Positions 21,027 to 27,300 are shown, counted from the first letter of the stretch. The stretch: 27,490 nt of DNA from JBOGVA01 sp050692195 (GCA_050692195.1 JBOGVA010000026.1:1-27490), one strand, 5' to 3'. The notes: a model not told the origin generated them from the letters alone. A program made the numbers and translations.

Positions 21027-22001
21027 ATGTCCTCGGTCCCGCTGGTCAATGTCATCCGTTCCGGCCTGGAGGAATCCCTTCATGTCGGTGACATCGCCGT
21101 GGTAGACGCGGAAGGGCGGCTTGTCGCTTCCGCCGGGGACGCCCAGCGGATGCTGTTCGCCCGCTCGTCGATGAAGCCGCTCCAGGCGACGGTATCGCTT
21201 TCCCTGGCTCCCTTGTCCTTCACCTCCCGGGAGATCGCCGTCATGTGCGCCTCCCACAACGGTGAGCCCGTGCACCTGGAGGCCGTCCGGTCCTTGCTCG
21301 CCAGGGCCGGAGTGCCGGAGTCGGCCCTTCGGTGTCCGGCGGTCCGGCCGTGGGACGAGGAGTCCTCCTCGAAGGCCCCCCGGCGCCTCCGCATCAACTC
21401 GGATTGCTCGGGCAAGCACGCCGGGATGCTGGCCGCCTGCCGGGGCCAGGGCTGGCAGGAGGAGACCTACCTGGAACCAGCCCATCCGCTCCAGCAATCC
21501 GTGCTCTCCGCCGTCCTTGGTGTCACCGGGCAGGAGTCCGTCTCCGTTGGGGTGGACGGTTGTGGTGTCCCGGTTCATGGCATGGCGCTGCGTTCCATGG
21601 CGCGGATCTACGCCCGCCTGAGCACGCCCGAGCGATGGAGCGGTCTCCAGGCGCACGTGTCGCGGGCCGTGCGGGCGATGCGGGAGGAGCCCTATCTGGT
21701 GGCGGGTCGAAACCGGACCGACACGGCGGTGATGGAGGCTGTCAAGGACGTGGTGGTGAAAGGAGGAGCCGAAGGGCTGATGTGCGCGGCGGTCCTGGAT
21801 CGATCCCTCGGAGTTGCGGTCAAGGTGCGCGACGGCGGCCATCGTGCATCCGGTCTCGCCATGATCCACGCGCTGGCCGCCCTGGATGTCCTGGAGGGAG
21901 CTGCGATGACCCGCCTGGAGCCGTTCGCGCGGCCTCCCGTACTGGGCGGCGGCCGGCCGGTAGGTGAGCTGGTGGCCCGGTTCACTCTGACCAGGGCCTG
22001 A
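21027..22001 (+). CDS. L-asparaginase II family protein
   Basis: Hydrolyses asparagine to aspartate and ammonia. The 324 residues match the plant-bacterial 'asparaginase II' family (Rhizobium etli type), which is unrelated to the classical AnsA/AnsB fold. Diagnostic segments are FARSSMKPLQA near residue 45, a Ser-Lys pair proposed for catalysis; the INSDCSGKHAGMLA motif near 125; VDGCGVPVHGMAL near 175; and the C-terminal GGAEGLMCAAV and KVRDGGHRA. There is no signal peptide, so it is cytosolic. The ATG has no Shine-Dalgarno sequence; TAGGCT (21015-21020) ends 6 nt before it, overlapping the stop codon of the RsiG-like gene, so a leaderless promoter inside the previous gene is likely. The ammonia released would feed the glutamine synthetases encoded in this window. 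Confidence 0.88.
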   Translation: MSSVPLVNVIRSGLEESLHVGDIAVVDAEGRLVASAGDAQRMLFARSSMKPLQATVSLSLAPLSFTSREIAVMCASHNGEPVHLEAVRSLLARAGVPESALRCPAVRPWDEESSSKAPRRLRINSDCSGKHAGMLAACRGQGWQEETYLEPAHPLQQSVLSAVLGVTGQESVSVGVDGCGVPVHGMALRSMARIYARLSTPERWSGLQAHVSRAVRAMREEPYLVAGRNRTDTAVMEAVKDVVVKGGAEGLMCAAVLDRSLGVAVKVRDGGHRASGLAMIHALAALDVLEGAAMTRLEPFARPPVLGGGRPVGELVARFTLTRA

Positions 22002-22039
22002 CCCCAGGTAGTCGACCCCCCCGGCGCCCCCCGGCTATC

Positions 22040-22091
22040 GTTTGCTTCAGTTATCAGTCCGTTTGCAAGTGTTATACAACGCTGGTAGGGT
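22040..22091 (+). promoter_or_regulatory. Promoter and 21-bp direct-repeat operator of the XRE regulator
   Basis: TTGCAA (22063-22068), a 17-nt spacer and TAGGGT (22086-22091) form a well-spaced promoter ending 8 nt before the ATG, predicting a leaderless message. The pattern GTTTGC-N4-GTTAT occurs twice, at 22040-22054 and 22061-22075, exactly 21 bp or two DNA turns apart, and the second copy covers the -35. Repeated sites on the same DNA face suggest cooperative autorepression by the XRE protein. Confidence 0.65.
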
Positions 22092-22099
22092 GAAGCTCG

Positions 22100-22522
22100 A
22101 TGAACGTACGGCAGGTGGGGCGATACATCAGGAAGCAGCGGGAGAGCGCCCGCCTCTCGCTGCGCGGGGTATCGGCCCTGGCAGGTGTGTCCATTCCGTA
22201 CCTGTCCCAGATCGAGCGGGGGCTCCGCAGGCCGAGCGCGGACATCCTTCAGGCCATCGCCAAGGCGCTCCAGATCTCGGCCGCCACGATGTACGTCCAA
22301 GCGGGGATCCTGGAGGATCGCCCCGTTCCGGACACGGTCACGGCGGTGATGTCGGACCCCACCATCACGGAAAGGCAGAAGCAGGCGCTCCTTCAGATCT
22401 ACGAAGCGTTCAAGGAGGAGACCGGCCGGAGCCGGACCAAGGAGCCGGCCCCGGCGAAGCGGCCCAAGTCACGGGCACGGGTACAGCGCCGGCCCGCAGG
22501 CACGGCACGAAAGGGGGTGTGA
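22100..22522 (+). CDS. XRE-family helix-turn-helix regulator (Rv0474-like)
   Basis: A 140-residue DNA-binding protein. Residues about 7-66 form a Cro/CI-type HTH: GRYIRKQRESARLSLRGVSALAGVSIPYLSQIERGLRRPSADILQAIAKALQISAATMYVQAGIL. This is close to the mycobacterial regulator encoded beside hbhA, which as I recall has about the same length. The C-terminal half contains an acidic helix (TITERQKQALLQIYEAFKEE) and then a basic, Pro/Arg/Lys-rich tail (about 115-140) that could add nonspecific DNA affinity. The ATG has no ribosome-binding site and lies 8 nt from its -10 box. The next gene begins 5 nt after the stop, so the two form an operon. Its promoter carries a duplicated site suited to autoregulation. 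Confidence 0.88.
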   Translation: MNVRQVGRYIRKQRESARLSLRGVSALAGVSIPYLSQIERGLRRPSADILQAIAKALQISAATMYVQAGILEDRPVPDTVTAVMSDPTITERQKQALLQIYEAFKEETGRSRTKEPAPAKRPKSRARVQRRPAGTARKGV

Positions 22523-22527
22523 GGAAC

Positions 22528-22875
22528 ATGGCGACCAAGAAACCGAAGTACGACGCGAGGAAGGCTCTGCTCGATTACTCGGTGAACGTTCCGCTCGGTG
22601 CCGGACAGCTCGTCGTGGAGAAGGCCAGGCTGCTCTTCGGGAAGGCGTGGACGATCGCACGCAGTCCTCGCGAGACGACGATGCAGGCCCTTCTGGGACT
22701 CGCCCACCGGGGAGAGGAGCTCACCCAGAGCATCCGCCGGTCGGCGTACACCAAGGCGGCGGTGGGCCAAGTGAAGACCGCCCGTTCGCAGACGAAAGCC
22801 GCGACGACCAGCCTTCGCAAGGCGGCCGGTACCACGGCAACCGCCACGAAGGCGGCGGCCAAGAAGGTGGGATAG
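22528..22875 (+). CDS. HbhA/phasin-like helical protein with Lys/Ala-rich tail
   Basis: A 115-residue protein. A mixed helical region (about 8-85, KALLDYSVNVPLGAGQLVVEKARLLFGKAW, then RGEELTQSIRRSAYTKAAVGQVKT) is followed by an Ala/Thr/Lys-rich tail ending KAAAKKVG. The arrangement of an amphipathic helix plus a KAAAKK-type tail, and its position directly after an XRE regulator, mirror mycobacterial hbhA after Rv0474. HbhA binds heparin and lipids through its tail; the present protein is shorter (HbhA has about 200 residues) and lacks the long acidic coiled coil, so only an analogous role at the envelope or on storage granules can be proposed. The ATG is preceded by GAGGA at 2 nt and AAGGGGG further up; translation probably couples to the upstream stop. 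A clear terminator follows. Confidence 0.65.
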   Translation: MATKKPKYDARKALLDYSVNVPLGAGQLVVEKARLLFGKAWTIARSPRETTMQALLGLAHRGEELTQSIRRSAYTKAAVGQVKTARSQTKAATTSLRKAAGTTATATKAAAKKVG

Positions 22876-22913
22876 GCAGGCGAGGGCGGTGGCCCTCGAT
22901 CGCGTTCGGGAAG

Positions 22914-22942
22914 ACCCGCCCCTCGGGGCGGGTTTTCCTTTT
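22914..22942 (+). terminator. Rho-independent terminator after the XRE/HbhA-like operon
   Basis: ACCCGCCC pairs with GGGCGGGT around a CTCG loop, followed by TTTTCCTTTTC. This is the most classical intrinsic terminator in the window, 38 nt after the stop codon. Confidence 0.9.
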
Positions 22943-22954
22943 CAAGAGCCTCGG

Positions 22955-22970
22955 ACTTGCCGATGCAAGT
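22955..22970. promoter_or_regulatory. Palindrome in the mshA promoter region
   Basis: ACTTGC-CGAT-GCAAGT is a perfect 6-4-6 inverted repeat 27 nt before the proposed mshA start, overlapping a possible -35 (TTGCCG, 22957-22962) of a promoter with TACCAT at 22978-22983. The half-site GCAAGT also occurs at the -35 of the XRE regulator promoter (22065-22070). Regulator binding is inferred. Confidence 0.4.
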
Positions 22971-22996
22971 CGTCGTCTACCATGGGATACGGATAC

Positions 22997-24352
22997 ATGA
23001 GACAGAATCGCATCGCTTCCCCAGAGCCAGAGGGCCAGCGGGTGCGAGCCCGGCAGGCCGAGGGCCCGAACCTTGCCAATGGAGATCGAGGCGACCAGGC
23101 TCGGGTGGCAGTCCTCAGCGTGCACACCTCCCCTGGGGATCAGCCGGGGACGGGCGACTCGGGCGGGATGAACGTCTACATCCGTTCGGTGGCTCAGCGA
23201 CTTGCCGAGCAGGGCATCGCGGTGGATATCTACACGAGATGTCGGGGCCAGGGAGGTCCCGAAGTCGAGGAGATCGGTCCGCGGAGCCGGCTGATCCGGG
23301 TCCAGGCGGGCCCCTGCGCCCCGGTAGACAAGGAGGACCTGCCTGGACTGCTCCCGGCGTTCCTCGGCGGAGTGCTCGATCGGGCCGCTCTTGAGCACGG
23401 GGCTCACAGGCACTCTCCGTACGACGTCGTACACAGCCATTACTGGCTCTCCGGATGGGTGGGGAGCCGGGCCAAGGAGATCTGGGGCGTCCCCCTCGTG
23501 GCCTCCTTCCACACGCTCGGAAAGGTGAAGAACGCCGCCCGGCTGGACGGTGACCCGCCCGAGCCTCCCGTGCGTCTGCGGGGGGAACAGCGAGTGGTAG
23601 AGGGAGCGGACCGCATCCTGGCGCCCACCAAAGTGGAGGCGGAGGACCTGGTCAGCCTGTATGGCGCCGACCCCAAGCGGATCCGGGTCGTGGCGCCGGG
23701 GGTGGACCGCTCCATCTTCGCTCCGCGATCCAAGGGAGAGGCCCGAGCGCGGCTGGGACTTGCCGGAAAGCGCCTGATCCTCTTCGTCGGCAGGCTTCAA
23801 CCATTCAAGGGTCCGAGGGTGGCCGTGCGGGCCCTGGCAGAGGCCGTGGCTCGGCAACCTGAGCTCACCCGGGATGTGGTCCTCGCGCTCGTGGGCGGGC
23901 CTTCGGGTCGAGGTCGGGCAGGCGACGAAGTGGTCCACCTCAAGGAGGTGGCTTCCGGGCTGGGTGTGGAAGACAGGGTGATGGTGTTGCCGCCACAGCC
24001 GCATGAGCGGCTGGTCGATTTCTACTCCGCGGCGGAAGCCGTGCTGGTTCCGTCACGGTCGGAATCATTCGGGCTGGTGGCCCTGGAGGCGCAGGCTTGC
24101 GGGACCCCGGTCGTCGGCACTGCTCGAGGCGGGCTGAGCTTCGTTGTCAGGGACGGGGAGACCGGTTTCCTGGTGGAGGACCACGATCCGTCCACCTACG
24201 CCGATCGCATCATCGCAGTCCTCGGTGACCCGGAGCTGGCCGCCCGGCTCGCCCGGCAGGCGGTCCGGAATGCGGGCAGCTTCTCCTGGGACGCGACCGC
24301 TTCTCGCATAAGCGAGGTGTACCGGGAGCTGCTGGCCCGCCCGGGCGCATGA
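22997..24352 (+). CDS. mshA: D-inositol-3-phosphate glycosyltransferase (mycothiol synthesis)
   Basis: Transfers N-acetylglucosamine from UDP-GlcNAc to inositol 3-phosphate, the first step towards mycothiol, the thiol redox buffer of actinomycetes. The GT4/GT-B fold is clear. The N-terminal GDSGGMNVYIRSVAQRLAEQGIAVDIYTR and VHSHYWLSGWVGSRAKEIWGVPLV match MshA specifically. The C-terminal half has LFVGRLQPFKGP and the nucleotide-sugar motif PSRSESFGLVALEAQACGTPVVGTARGG. The start is uncertain. The frame is open to 22889, but that overlaps the previous terminator; ATG at 22982 and ATG at 22997 are both possible, and I prefer 22997 because a TACCAT -10 sits at 22978. With that start it has 451 residues, normal for MshA. 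It overlaps the following GNAT gene by 4 nt. Confidence 0.93.
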   Translation: MRQNRIASPEPEGQRVRARQAEGPNLANGDRGDQARVAVLSVHTSPGDQPGTGDSGGMNVYIRSVAQRLAEQGIAVDIYTRCRGQGGPEVEEIGPRSRLIRVQAGPCAPVDKEDLPGLLPAFLGGVLDRAALEHGAHRHSPYDVVHSHYWLSGWVGSRAKEIWGVPLVASFHTLGKVKNAARLDGDPPEPPVRLRGEQRVVEGADRILAPTKVEAEDLVSLYGADPKRIRVVAPGVDRSIFAPRSKGEARARLGLAGKRLILFVGRLQPFKGPRVAVRALAEAVARQPELTRDVVLALVGGPSGRGRAGDEVVHLKEVASGLGVEDRVMVLPPQPHERLVDFYSAAEAVLVPSRSESFGLVALEAQACGTPVVGTARGGLSFVVRDGETGFLVEDHDPSTYADRIIAVLGDPELAARLARQAVRNAGSFSWDATASRISEVYRELLARPGA

Positions 24353-24897
24353 TCCGGGGCAAGAAGGTTCTCCTGCATGCGGTCGATGACGGCGATATCC
24401 CCCTGATTCACCGATGGATGAATCACGCCGAGGTATGGCACTACATGGACTACGAGTTGCCCTACTCGCTGGCCGACGTGAAGGAGGACGTCGAGCGGAG
24501 CCGTCGGGACGGCCACCCCTTCACGATCGTCGTGGACGACCGGCCGATCGGGCGCATCGGCCTGAATCGTTTCCGGCGGAGGGACCGCATCTGCTCGTTC
24601 TACATGTTCATCGGGGAACCGGCGTTCTGGGGGAAGGGGTATGCGCGGGACGCCGCCATGACGCTGCTCGCGTACGCGTTCGACCGGTGGGACCTGTCTC
24701 GGGTAGAGCTCTGGTCGCTGGGCGACAACGACCGCGCCATCGCTACGTACGCAAAGTGCGGCTTCCAGGAGGAAGGTCGTCTGCCGGAGAGGTCCTTCAA
24801 GCAGGGCGGGTGGATCGACCATGTGGTGATGAGCGTGAGTCGGGAAGGCTTCGGCGACGCTCTGGCCGCCTGGGAGGCGGGGGATGCGGGGCTCTGA
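24349..24897 (+). CDS. GNAT-family N-acetyltransferase
   Basis: A 182-residue single-domain acetyltransferase. The opening strand GKKVLLHAVDDGDIPLIHRWMNHAEVW, the acetyl-CoA loop FIGEPAFWGKGYARDAAMTLLAYAF and the C-terminal NDRAIATYAKCGFQEEGRLPERSF are typical of RimJ/RimL-like GNATs. It is translationally coupled to mshA (ATGA overlap), so it may act on a mycothiol-related or sugar-amine substrate. It is not MshD, however: that enzyme carries two GNAT repeats in about 300 residues, and this one has one. Internal features alone do not allow a substrate to be named. Its stop codon lies within a CRP-like palindrome (24894-24907), and a 430-bp non-coding region with a structured RNA follows. Confidence 0.87.
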   Translation: MIRGKKVLLHAVDDGDIPLIHRWMNHAEVWHYMDYELPYSLADVKEDVERSRRDGHPFTIVVDDRPIGRIGLNRFRRRDRICSFYMFIGEPAFWGKGYARDAAMTLLAYAFDRWDLSRVELWSLGDNDRAIATYAKCGFQEEGRLPERSFKQGGWIDHVVMSVSREGFGDALAAWEAGDAGL

Positions 24898-24907
24898 CTT
24901 TTGTCAC
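24894..24907. promoter_or_regulatory. Single CRP-like palindrome overlapping the GNAT stop codon
   Basis: CTGAC-TTTT-GTCAC matches the GTGAC-N4-GTCAC sites of the 16468-16575 array at nine of ten half-site bases. It lies about 100 bp before the predicted start of the structured RNA. Another pair of the same half-sites in wider spacing, GGTGAC-N10-GTCACC (24944-24965), touches the -35 of that RNA. Binding by the Crp-type regulator is inferred. Confidence 0.4.
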
Positions 24908-24965
24908 TCAGGATCACAGCGCGTCTGACCTGGGAGAACTCACGGTGACGTGCGGTTTTGTCACC

Positions 24966-24993
24966 TTGACGCGCGGAACGGCATCCATAAGAT
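24966..24993 (+). promoter_or_regulatory. Promoter of the structured RNA
   Basis: TTGACG (24966-24971) and TAAGAT (24988-24993) are 16 nt apart, the best sigma-70-type pair in the window. Transcription would begin near 25000, exactly where the closing helix of the RNA begins. The inverted repeat GGTGAC-N10-GTCACC ends at the first base before the -35, a position suited to an activator or repressor. Confidence 0.65.
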
Positions 24994-24999
24994 ACGGGT

Positions 25000-25268
25000 T
25001 GCTCCGAGCAGCCGGAGCGGCTGAGTCAGGGTACCGAATGGGACCCCCTGGGAAAGCTGTAAGGTCAACTGGGCGAACCTGCTCGTACGGTTGGGAAGGC
25101 CAACTAGCTGTGCGGGTGGGGCAGTTCGGGAGGCCCCAAAGCCCAACGACCGGGGTCACCATAAGGAGACCGAGACAGCGGCGTAGGTTGCTCGGAGCAC
25201 TAGGCCCGAGGGGCCAACGGTGGTCGCCGGCTTCGGTCGGTGACGAGCCGGCGGTCCCTCGGGCCTTT
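25000..25268 (+). ncRNA. Unidentified structured RNA ending in a terminator-like hairpin; possible riboswitch or sRNA
   Basis: The 430 bases between the GNAT and proline dehydrogenase genes hold no convincing reading frame, but fold into a nested structure. An 11-bp closing helix pairs TGCTCCGAGCA (25000-25010) with 25189-25199. Inside it, GCTGT/ACAGC (25056-25060 with 25175-25179) stacks over GGTC/GACC (25063-25066 with 25168-25171) across an AA/GAG internal loop, and TGGGC pairs with GCCCA (25070-25074 with 25141-25145). Local hairpins are CAGGG/CCCTG (25027-25050), GTTGG/CCAAC (25090-25104) and GGGGC/GCCCC (25118-25137). A second hairpin, GGTC/GACC near 25154-25171, would compete with the central helix. 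The terminator-like stem follows 3 nt later. I do not recognise a known class; TPP, cobalamin, SAM, FMN, glycine, c-di-AMP, T-box, 6S, tmRNA and RNase P signatures were considered and not found. Confidence 0.6.
25202..25266 (+). terminator. Long two-tier hairpin at the end of the structured RNA
   Basis: The outer stem pairs AGGCCCGAGGGGC (25202-25214) with 25254-25266, 13 bp including one G-U. An inner perfect 8-bp stem, CGCCGGCT/AGCCGGCG (25225-25232 with 25246-25253), stacks directly beneath it on the 3' side. TTAGTTAA follows, so it has a modest T/A tract. It may end a free RNA or act as an attenuator before the proline dehydrogenase gene. Confidence 0.65.
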
Positions 25269-25291
25269 AGTTAACCCCTCGTCTCGATCCC

Positions 25292-25297
25292 TATACT
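25292..25297 (+). promoter_or_regulatory. -10 box before proline dehydrogenase
   Basis: TATACT stands 30 nt upstream of the GTG start, with a weak TTAACC 15 nt before it. If used, it gives the proline genes a promoter independent of the structured RNA; if not, expression would depend on read-through of the preceding hairpin. Confidence 0.45.
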
Positions 25298-25326
25298 GCC
25301 GTCGTGAGCAGGGAGGACGAACTCCT

Positions 25327-26262
25327 GTGGCGACGTTGCTGAGGGCACCCACGATCTGGCTCACTGAGCGTCCGCTCGTGCGTCGCCTCGTGACCGAGCG
25401 CAAGGTCGGCCGCCGGCTGGCCGGCCGGTTCGTGGCCGGAGACACGCTGGAGGCGGGCTTGGCCGCCGCCCATGCCCTGGATAGGCGGGGGATCGCCGCC
25501 ATGCTGGATTACCTGGGGGAGAACGTCGAATCGGCGGCCCACGCGGGAGAGGCCACCGACAACTACGTCCGAGCGCTGAAGAGGATCCAAGAGGCTCCCG
25601 AGATCGACTGCAACATCTCCGTGAAGCTCACCCAGTTGGGGATGGACCTGTCGACCGGCCTCTGCGCGGAGAACATGGAACGAGTCCTCCAGGCAGCGAA
25701 TGGGCCCGATCGGTCGATCTTGGTGATGATCGACATGGAGTCCAGCGAGTACGTCGATCGGACGCTGGACGTCTACCTGGCCTTGCGCGATCGATATTCG
25801 AACCTGGGGGTGTGCCTTCAGGCCTATCTGTACAGGACGGCCCTTGACGCGCAGAGGATCGCGGGCCCCCAGGCGGTCGTTCGCCTCGCCAAGGGCGCCT
25901 ACCTCGAGCATCCTGAGGTTGCGTATCGCAGTCGGCGCGAGGTGCGCCGGAACTTCGCCCGCCTCTCGGCCACGCTCCTGGGGTCCGGGAGCGTCGTTCA
26001 CCTGGCCACGCACGATGCTCGCCTGGTGGAAGGGGCGAAGAGGTTCGTAGGCGCCCGAAGCATCTCGAATCGTCGCTACGAGTTCCAGATGCTGTACGGG
26101 ATCAGGCGCGACCTCCAGTCCGCGTTGCTTCGTCAGGGCGAACCGGTCCGCGTGTACATCCCCTACGGAACACAGTGGTATCCCTACCTGACCAGGCGGC
26201 TGGCCGAGCGGCCCGCCAACATCTGGTTCTTCCTGTCGAATCTCTTGCGGCGACGGGGTTGA
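25327..26262 (+). CDS. Proline dehydrogenase (monofunctional PRODH)
   Basis: FAD-dependent oxidation of L-proline to pyrroline-5-carboxylate, passing electrons to the respiratory chain. The 311-residue barrel matches monofunctional PRODH. ISVKLTQLGMDL supplies the active-site Lys strand, and ILVMIDMESSEYVDRTLDVYLAL and CLQAYLYRTALD form the barrel core. VVRLAKGAYLEHPEVAY carries a conserved Lys, VHLATHDARL the His/Asp pair, and VYIPYGTQWYPYLTRRLAERPANIWFFLSNLL the substrate-binding Tyr-x-x-Arg-Arg helix. GTG at 25327 is chosen because homology begins there and GGGAGG (25311-25316) lies 10 nt upstream; the open frame reaches back to 25240 but would run through the preceding hairpin. No P5C dehydrogenase domain is attached. 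It is followed 34 bp later by proC, giving an operon with opposed reactions. Confidence 0.93.
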   Translation: MATLLRAPTIWLTERPLVRRLVTERKVGRRLAGRFVAGDTLEAGLAAAHALDRRGIAAMLDYLGENVESAAHAGEATDNYVRALKRIQEAPEIDCNISVKLTQLGMDLSTGLCAENMERVLQAANGPDRSILVMIDMESSEYVDRTLDVYLALRDRYSNLGVCLQAYLYRTALDAQRIAGPQAVVRLAKGAYLEHPEVAYRSRREVRRNFARLSATLLGSGSVVHLATHDARLVEGAKRFVGARSISNRRYEFQMLYGIRRDLQSALLRQGEPVRVYIPYGTQWYPYLTRRLAERPANIWFFLSNLLRRRG

Positions 26263-26296
26263 TGAGGACGCTCGTGAAGCCGGCCGGGAGGGGTCG

Positions 26297-27172
26297 ATGA
26301 GCGAGGAGACGAAGGAAGCGCGGCCAGTGGACGGGCTGGTGCCGGCCGACCGCAAGGTCGCGTTCCTCGGGGGCGGCCGGATGGGAGAGGCCTTGGTGTC
26401 GGGCCTGATCAGGTCGGCCGGCCGTGCCAGAGACGAAATCATGATCACCTGCCGGCGCGAGGAGCGTGCCGCCGACCTGGCCGAGCGTCTCGAGGTCGCT
26501 ACGACGCTCTCGAACCCGGATGCGGTGCGGTGGGCTCCCACGCTCGTCCTCACCGTGAAGCCACAGGACATGGAGGCGCTCCTTCTTCAGATCACCGATG
26601 TGGTGACCACAGAGCACCTCCTGATCTCGTTCGCCGCGGGGATCAGGACGTCGTTCATCGAGCGCTACGCGCCCAAGGGGACGCCCGTGGTGCGGGTGAT
26701 GTCGAACGTGCCGGTCTTGGTGGATGAGGCCATGTCCGTCATCAGCCCCGGGGCCGACGCCGAGGACAAGCACATGGCGCTGGCCGATGAGCTCCTCAGC
26801 TCGGTGGGCCGGGTCATCCGCCTTCCCGAGAAGCATCAAGACGCGGTGACGGCGACCAGCGGCTCCGGGCCCGCTTACTTCTTCCTTCTTGCGGAGGCCA
26901 TGATCGAGGCGTGCATCCTGCTCGGGCTGTCCCGCGACGTCGCCACGGAGTTGATCATTCAGACGATGGTCGGGTCGGCCAAGATGCTGAGGGACACCGG
27001 GCGTCACCCGGTGGAGCTCCGGGAGATGGTGACCTCCCCCGGGGGCACCACCATCATGGCCATCCGACACCTGGAGGAGGCAGGCGTGCGGGCTGCGTTC
27101 CTCAACGCGATCGACGCGGCCTGCCGCCGGAGCGCGGAGCTGGCCGTCGGCCAGGATCCCGAAGATCGTTGA
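26297..27172 (+). CDS. proC: Pyrroline-5-carboxylate reductase
   Basis: Reduces pyrroline-5-carboxylate to proline with NAD(P)H, the last step of proline synthesis. The 291-residue protein has a Rossmann N-terminus (KVAFLGGGRMGEALVSGLI, about 24-43), the TVKPQDMEALL strand, VVRVMSNVPVLVDEAM, and the C-terminal dimerisation domain with the signature ATSGSGPAYFFLLAEAMIEACILLGLSRDVATELIIQTMVGSAKML and SPGGTTIMAIRHLEE. It has a slightly extended polar N-terminus of about 20 residues before the first strand. The ATG has GGAGGGG about 5 nt upstream. Pairing with proline dehydrogenase puts both directions of proline/P5C exchange on one message, suggesting redox cycling or shared control of P5C. A small basic protein gene follows 11 bp after the stop. 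Confidence 0.95.
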   Translation: MSEETKEARPVDGLVPADRKVAFLGGGRMGEALVSGLIRSAGRARDEIMITCRREERAADLAERLEVATTLSNPDAVRWAPTLVLTVKPQDMEALLLQITDVVTTEHLLISFAAGIRTSFIERYAPKGTPVVRVMSNVPVLVDEAMSVISPGADAEDKHMALADELLSSVGRVIRLPEKHQDAVTATSGSGPAYFFLLAEAMIEACILLGLSRDVATELIIQTMVGSAKMLRDTGRHPVELREMVTSPGGTTIMAIRHLEEAGVRAAFLNAIDAACRRSAELAVGQDPEDR

Positions 27173-27183
27173 GGAGGATCTGG

Positions 27184-27300
27184 ATGGGGAGAGGCGACCG
27201 CAAGAGAGTGAGGTGGGCCCGCGACCGCGAGAGGAAGAAGAAGGAGCGTGAGGCCCGCAAGGGGAAGGAGCGCGCGGCGGGAAGGGGGTCCAGGGGGTAG
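27184..27300 (+). CDS. Very small, highly basic protein, possibly ribosome-associated
   Basis: A 38-residue protein, MGRGDRKRVRWARDRERKKK followed by EREARKGKERAAGRGSRG; more than 40 percent of residues are Lys or Arg. The start is convincing: GAGGAGG (27172-27178) lies 5 nt before the ATG, and the gene follows proC by 11 bp in the same operon. In mycobacteria the tiny basic ribosomal protein bS22 is encoded just after proC, and bTHX proteins also begin MGKGD, so a ribosomal or RNA-binding role is reasonable; the sequence itself does not clearly belong to either family. The last six codons (RGSRG and stop) lie inside the first copy of the 97-bp repeat, so the C-terminus may have been rewritten when the repeat expanded. 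Confidence 0.65.
   Translation: MGRGDRKRVRWARDRERKKKEREARKGKERAAGRGSRG

Noticed and set aside
19377..21869. An 830-codon leftward open frame
   Set aside because: Antisense shadow of the M23, RsiG-like and asparaginase genes, all of which show conserved motifs on the plus strand.
22889..24352. Longer mshA beginning at GTG 22889
   Set aside because: The extra codons run through the intrinsic terminator at 22914-22942 and have no similarity to MshA N-termini.
24914..25162. Small leftward frame of 82 codons in the non-coding region
   Set aside because: No ribosome-binding site, no family resemblance, and it lies antisense to the nested helices of the structured RNA.
25000..25200. Known riboswitch or housekeeping RNA (c-di-AMP ydaO, T-box, SAM, cobalamin, TPP, GEMM, 6S, tmRNA, RNase P)
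   Set aside because: The diagnostic conserved cores of these classes could not be found. GGGTACCG and GGTCAAC-type stretches only superficially recall some of them.
25240..26262. Longer proline dehydrogenase beginning at 25240
   Set aside because: It would start inside the terminator-like hairpin and cross the TATACT box; homology to PRODH begins after GTG 25327.
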